Shown here one piece after another: positions 6,776 to 8,665 of a stretch of 8,665 nt of DNA. The translations under genes were made by a program, and so were the position numbers. The notes beneath the pieces are model-generated. The model had not been told where the DNA came from. It did not search any database and saw only the letters and a list, made by a program, of their open reading frames with translations. This DNA is from Chitinophaga pinensis. GTDB lineage: Bacteria > Bacteroidota > Bacteroidia > Flavobacteriales > Flavobacteriaceae. Numbering within the stretch: the first letter of the stretch is position 1; every line of letters starts with the position of its first letter. The DNA is taken from contig CALPNL020000077.1 of NCBI GenBank assembly GCA_943324925.2, positions 1-8,665 on the forward strand. The letters are read 5' to 3'.

Positions 6776-7591
6776 ATGAAAAATAAAAGAAAAATTCCAT
6801 TAGTAGTAATCAGCGATATCCACCTTGGAACTTATGGCTGTCAAGCTACCGAATTACTTCAATATTTAAAATCTATTCAACCCAAAACCTTAGTTTTAAA
6901 CGGGGATATCATTGACATGTGGAACTTTTCAAAAAGTTATTTTCCCTCTTCCCACATGAATGTTTTGCGTCATATTATAAAAATGTCTGCTAATGGGACC
7001 CGATTAATATACATCACTGGAAATCACGATGAGGTGTTGCGTAAATATTCCGATCTTATACTTGGTAAATTCGAATTGGTTGACAAATTGGTTTTAGATT
7101 TAGATGGAAAAAAAGCTTGGATTTTTCATGGTGATGTATTCGATTCTTCCACGCAAGGGTATGCTAAAATATTAGCAAAAATAGGTGGTAAAGGTTACGA
7201 TTTATTGATATTAATAAATAGTTTCTTGAATTGGATAATGGTATTATTAGGAAAAGAAAAGCGCAGTTTTTCTAAGAAAGTAAAAGACAGTGTGAAAAAA
7301 GCAGTTTCTTTTATTACCGATTTTGAAACAACGGCTGCAGAAATTGCTATCGATAAAAAATTCGATTATGTGATTTGTGGACATATTCATAAGCCTCAAA
7401 TGAGAACAGTTACCAACGAAAATGGATCAGTAGTTTATTTAAATAGTGGCGACTGGGTTGAAAACTTGACCGCTTTAGAATATAAAAATTCAGAATGGAG
7501 CATTTATGAATATAAAAAGGAGCATTACCTAAATTCTGAATCCAACGACGAAATAGTTCCTGAAGATTACGCCTCTAAAATTCTCTCTTAA
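6776..7591 (+). CDS. LpxH/PlcP-like metallophosphoesterase (COG2908-type)
   Basis: This is a 271-residue calcineurin-like phosphoesterase with a two-metal site. The metal ligands are all present: D14 and H16 (SDIHLG), D44 (NGDIID), N83 (GNHDE), H118 (FHGD), and H203 and H205 (GHIH). These are the ligands of E. coli LpxH, which cleaves UDP-diacylglucosamine to lipid X. However, the text around them is closer to what I recall of PlcP, the phospholipase-C-like enzyme of phosphate-starved Sinorhizobium and marine bacteria: HLGTYGCQATELL (16-28), SHMNVLRHI (59-67) and SGDWVENLTAL (224-234). The hydrophobic helix at 141-159 could bind acyl chains at the inner membrane. I chose the ATG at 6776, because the in-frame TTG at 6761 would add only SKLK and TTG starts are rare here. 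Two tandem in-frame TAA stops end it, and the glycosyltransferase starts 15 bases later. The fold is certain; the substrate (UDP-diacyl-GlcN or phospholipid) is not. Confidence 0.88.
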   Translation: MKNKRKIPLVVISDIHLGTYGCQATELLQYLKSIQPKTLVLNGDIIDMWNFSKSYFPSSHMNVLRHIIKMSANGTRLIYITGNHDEVLRKYSDLILGKFELVDKLVLDLDGKKAWIFHGDVFDSSTQGYAKILAKIGGKGYDLLILINSFLNWIMVLLGKEKRSFSKKVKDSVKKAVSFITDFETTAAEIAIDKKFDYVICGHIHKPQMRTVTNENGSVVYLNSGDWVENLTALEYKNSEWSIYEYKKEHYLNSESNDEIVPEDYASKILS

Positions 7592-7606
7592 TAAGATATT
7601 ATATAA

Positions 7607-8596
7607 ATGAAAATATTTTACGCAATACAAGCAACGGGCAACGGACATATTAGTAGAGCGGTGCAACTGTATCCGTATTTGAAAAAATTTGGTGCTGTCG
7701 ATTTTTTTATGAGTGGTAATAATGCCAGCTTGAATGTAGATATTCCAATAAAATATAAGAGCAAAGGATGTAGTTTGCATTACAGCAAATGCGGGGGTTT
7801 GGATTATTGGGAAATTGCCAAAAACATCAATCCTTTGCAAATGTACCGCGATGCCAAAGCACTGCCTTTATCGGATTACGATGTAGTAATAAACGATTTT
7901 GATTCGGTTACGGCTTTAGCCTCCAAGATTCAGAAAGTGAAATCGGTTCAATTTGGCCACCAGGCAAGTTTTAAATCAAAGTTGACACCGAGGTCAGAAA
8001 ATAATAATTTAATGGGGGAGCTAGTTTTACAAAAATATGCTCCAGCCAATAAATATTTAGGACTTCATTTTAAAGAATACGATACTTTTATTCATCCTCC
8101 AATTATTAAAGATGATATTGTAAATGCGGCTCCTACCGATTTAAATCACATTTCTGTTTACCTACCTTCCTTTGATAAGGATTGTTTAGAAAATGCTTTT
8201 AGAAAAGTAGGCGACATTCAATTTCATTGGTTCTTAAATGATATAAAAAAGCCATATTCCGTTGGAAATATTACTTATTTTCCGGTAAACCAAAAGCTAT
8301 TCAACGATAGTTTAATTTCTAGTCACGGAATAATTACTGGAGGTGGATTTGAAACTCCTGCCGAAGCTTTGTATTTGAATAAAAAAGTGCTTAGTATCCC
8401 CATTCAAAAGCATTATGAACAAGAATGTAATGCGGCAGCATTAAAATTATTAGGCGTTCCTGTACTTAGTAAAGTAGGAAATAATTTTCATATTGAAATT
8501 GAAAATTGGCTGAATGGCAAAATTACCTATCCAAAAATTGTTGCCAATGACATTCCTAAAACGCTACAATATTTATTTGATACTTATAATGATTAA
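7607..8596 (+). CDS. GT-B glycosyltransferase (MurG/MJ1255-like)
   Basis: This 329-residue protein is probably a cytoplasmic, membrane-associated glycosyltransferase that moves a sugar from a nucleotide donor to an acceptor. It has two Rossmann-like halves. The N-terminal acceptor half starts MKIFYAIQATGNGHISRA, with the glycine loop GNGH (11-14), as in the GxGHxxR starts of MurG, diacylglycerol glucosyltransferases and the MJ1255 group. DVVINDFDS (92-100) ends a later strand of this half. The C-terminal donor half has GIITGGGFETPAEAL (241-255) and IPIQKHYEQECNA (264-276), which match the nucleotide-sugar site of UDP-sugar transferases. There is no signal peptide or membrane helix. It directly follows the phosphoesterase gene with a 15-base gap and ends in a terminator, so the two genes form an operon. 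A lipid acceptor, such as the diacylglycerol a PlcP-like partner would release, is an inference from context. A protein or polysaccharide acceptor cannot be excluded. Confidence 0.88.
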   Translation: MKIFYAIQATGNGHISRAVQLYPYLKKFGAVDFFMSGNNASLNVDIPIKYKSKGCSLHYSKCGGLDYWEIAKNINPLQMYRDAKALPLSDYDVVINDFDSVTALASKIQKVKSVQFGHQASFKSKLTPRSENNNLMGELVLQKYAPANKYLGLHFKEYDTFIHPPIIKDDIVNAAPTDLNHISVYLPSFDKDCLENAFRKVGDIQFHWFLNDIKKPYSVGNITYFPVNQKLFNDSLISSHGIITGGGFETPAEALYLNKKVLSIPIQKHYEQECNAAALKLLGVPVLSKVGNNFHIEIENWLNGKITYPKIVANDIPKTLQYLFDTYND

Positions 8597-8597
8597 T

Positions 8598-8625
8598 AAA
8601 AAAAAGCCATCGAAAGATGGCTTTT
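8598..8625. terminator. Bidirectional intrinsic terminator at the end of the operon
   Basis: GCCATC (8606-8611) pairs with GATGGC (8616-8621) around a GAAA tetraloop, and four A-T pairs extend the stem on each side. It starts 2 bases after the glycosyltransferase stop. The minus-strand T run (A run 8598-8605) is longer than the plus-strand one (8622-8625), so it also looks built to end a gene arriving from the right. Confidence 0.85.
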
Positions 8626-8629
8626 AAAT

Positions 8630-8665
8630 TTAAAGGTTATGACTATTTTCAGGAAGTTCCTCTTC
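8630..8665 (-). CDS. Possible C-terminal end of a minus-strand gene at the window edge
   Basis: Reading inward from the right edge on the minus strand, one frame gives EEELPENSHNL followed by TAA (8632-8630). The stop lies four bases before the hairpin, whose stronger T run is on this strand. An acidic, stop-terminated tail directly before a terminator suggests the last 11 codons of a converging gene. Too little is present to identify it. Confidence 0.4.
   Translation of the reverse strand, partial: EEELPENSHNL

Noticed and set aside
7529..7840. Open frame on the minus strand, 103 codons
   Set aside because: It spans the end of the phosphoesterase, the gap and the start of the glycosyltransferase on the opposite strand. 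Both plus-strand genes have strong motifs.
8639..8665. ATG at 8639 as the start of a plus-strand gene (MTIFRKFLF)
   Set aside because: It lies just after a terminator without a promoter. The minus-strand reading, with a stop next to the hairpin's stronger T run, explains the arrangement better, although 27 bases cannot settle it.
1..8665. Mobile elements, CRISPR arrays, RNA genes or a defence system
   Set aside because: I found no transposase, integrase, repeat array, tRNA-like or rRNA-like sequence or defence domain. All intervals are filled by housekeeping-type genes.

Overview
The window looks like ordinary chromosome from a member of the Bacteroidota, most likely a Flavobacterium or close relative. 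The DNA is AT-rich, and the starts are preceded by A/T-rich sequence rather than Shine-Dalgarno motifs. Several promoter candidates fit the Bacteroidota pattern TTTG / TAnnTTTG. One secreted protease ends in a type IX secretion (T9SS) sorting domain, a trait confined to this phylum. I see no mobile element, CRISPR array, tRNA, rRNA or riboswitch, and no gene-free stretch reaches 300 bases (the longest is about 197, between 6578 and 6776).

Layout, left to right. (1) 1-632, minus: the N-terminal 210 residues of a Glu/Leu/Phe/Val-type amino acid dehydrogenase, cut by the window edge. (2) 689-1759, minus: anhydro-N-acetylmuramic acid kinase (AnmK), a peptidoglycan-recycling enzyme. (3) 1853-2992, plus: a short-chain-type acyl-CoA dehydrogenase, divergent from anmK. 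(4) A bidirectional hairpin terminator at 3012-3048, between the converging acyl-CoA dehydrogenase and the next gene. (5) 3067-4296, minus: a secreted M43 (cytophagalysin/pappalysin-like) zinc protease with a T9SS C-terminal domain. (6) A second terminator with almost the same stem at 4376-4410. (7) 4428-6578, minus: an S46 dipeptidyl-peptidase of the DPP7 type. (8) A divergent promoter region. (9) 6776-7591 and 7607-8596, plus: a two-gene operon of an LpxH/PlcP-like metallophosphoesterase and a GT-B glycosyltransferase. (10) A third bidirectional terminator at 8598-8625, then the probable last 11 codons of a minus-strand gene at the right edge.

Functionally, much of the left and centre fits a protein-eating lifestyle. 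The M43 protease can cut protein outside the cell, the S46 enzyme takes dipeptides off peptides in the periplasm, and the amino acid and acyl-CoA dehydrogenases can process the products. These genes are in separate transcription units, so the link is thematic rather than an operon.

The part most worth attention is the right-hand operon. Its phosphoesterase resembles the PlcP phospholipase-C-like family more than textbook LpxH, and it is directly followed by a glycosyltransferase. That is the gene logic of phospholipid-to-glycolipid remodelling under phosphate shortage, here with a glycosyltransferase that is not of the Agt (GT4) type. This is inference. No clearly new system is evident elsewhere in the window.
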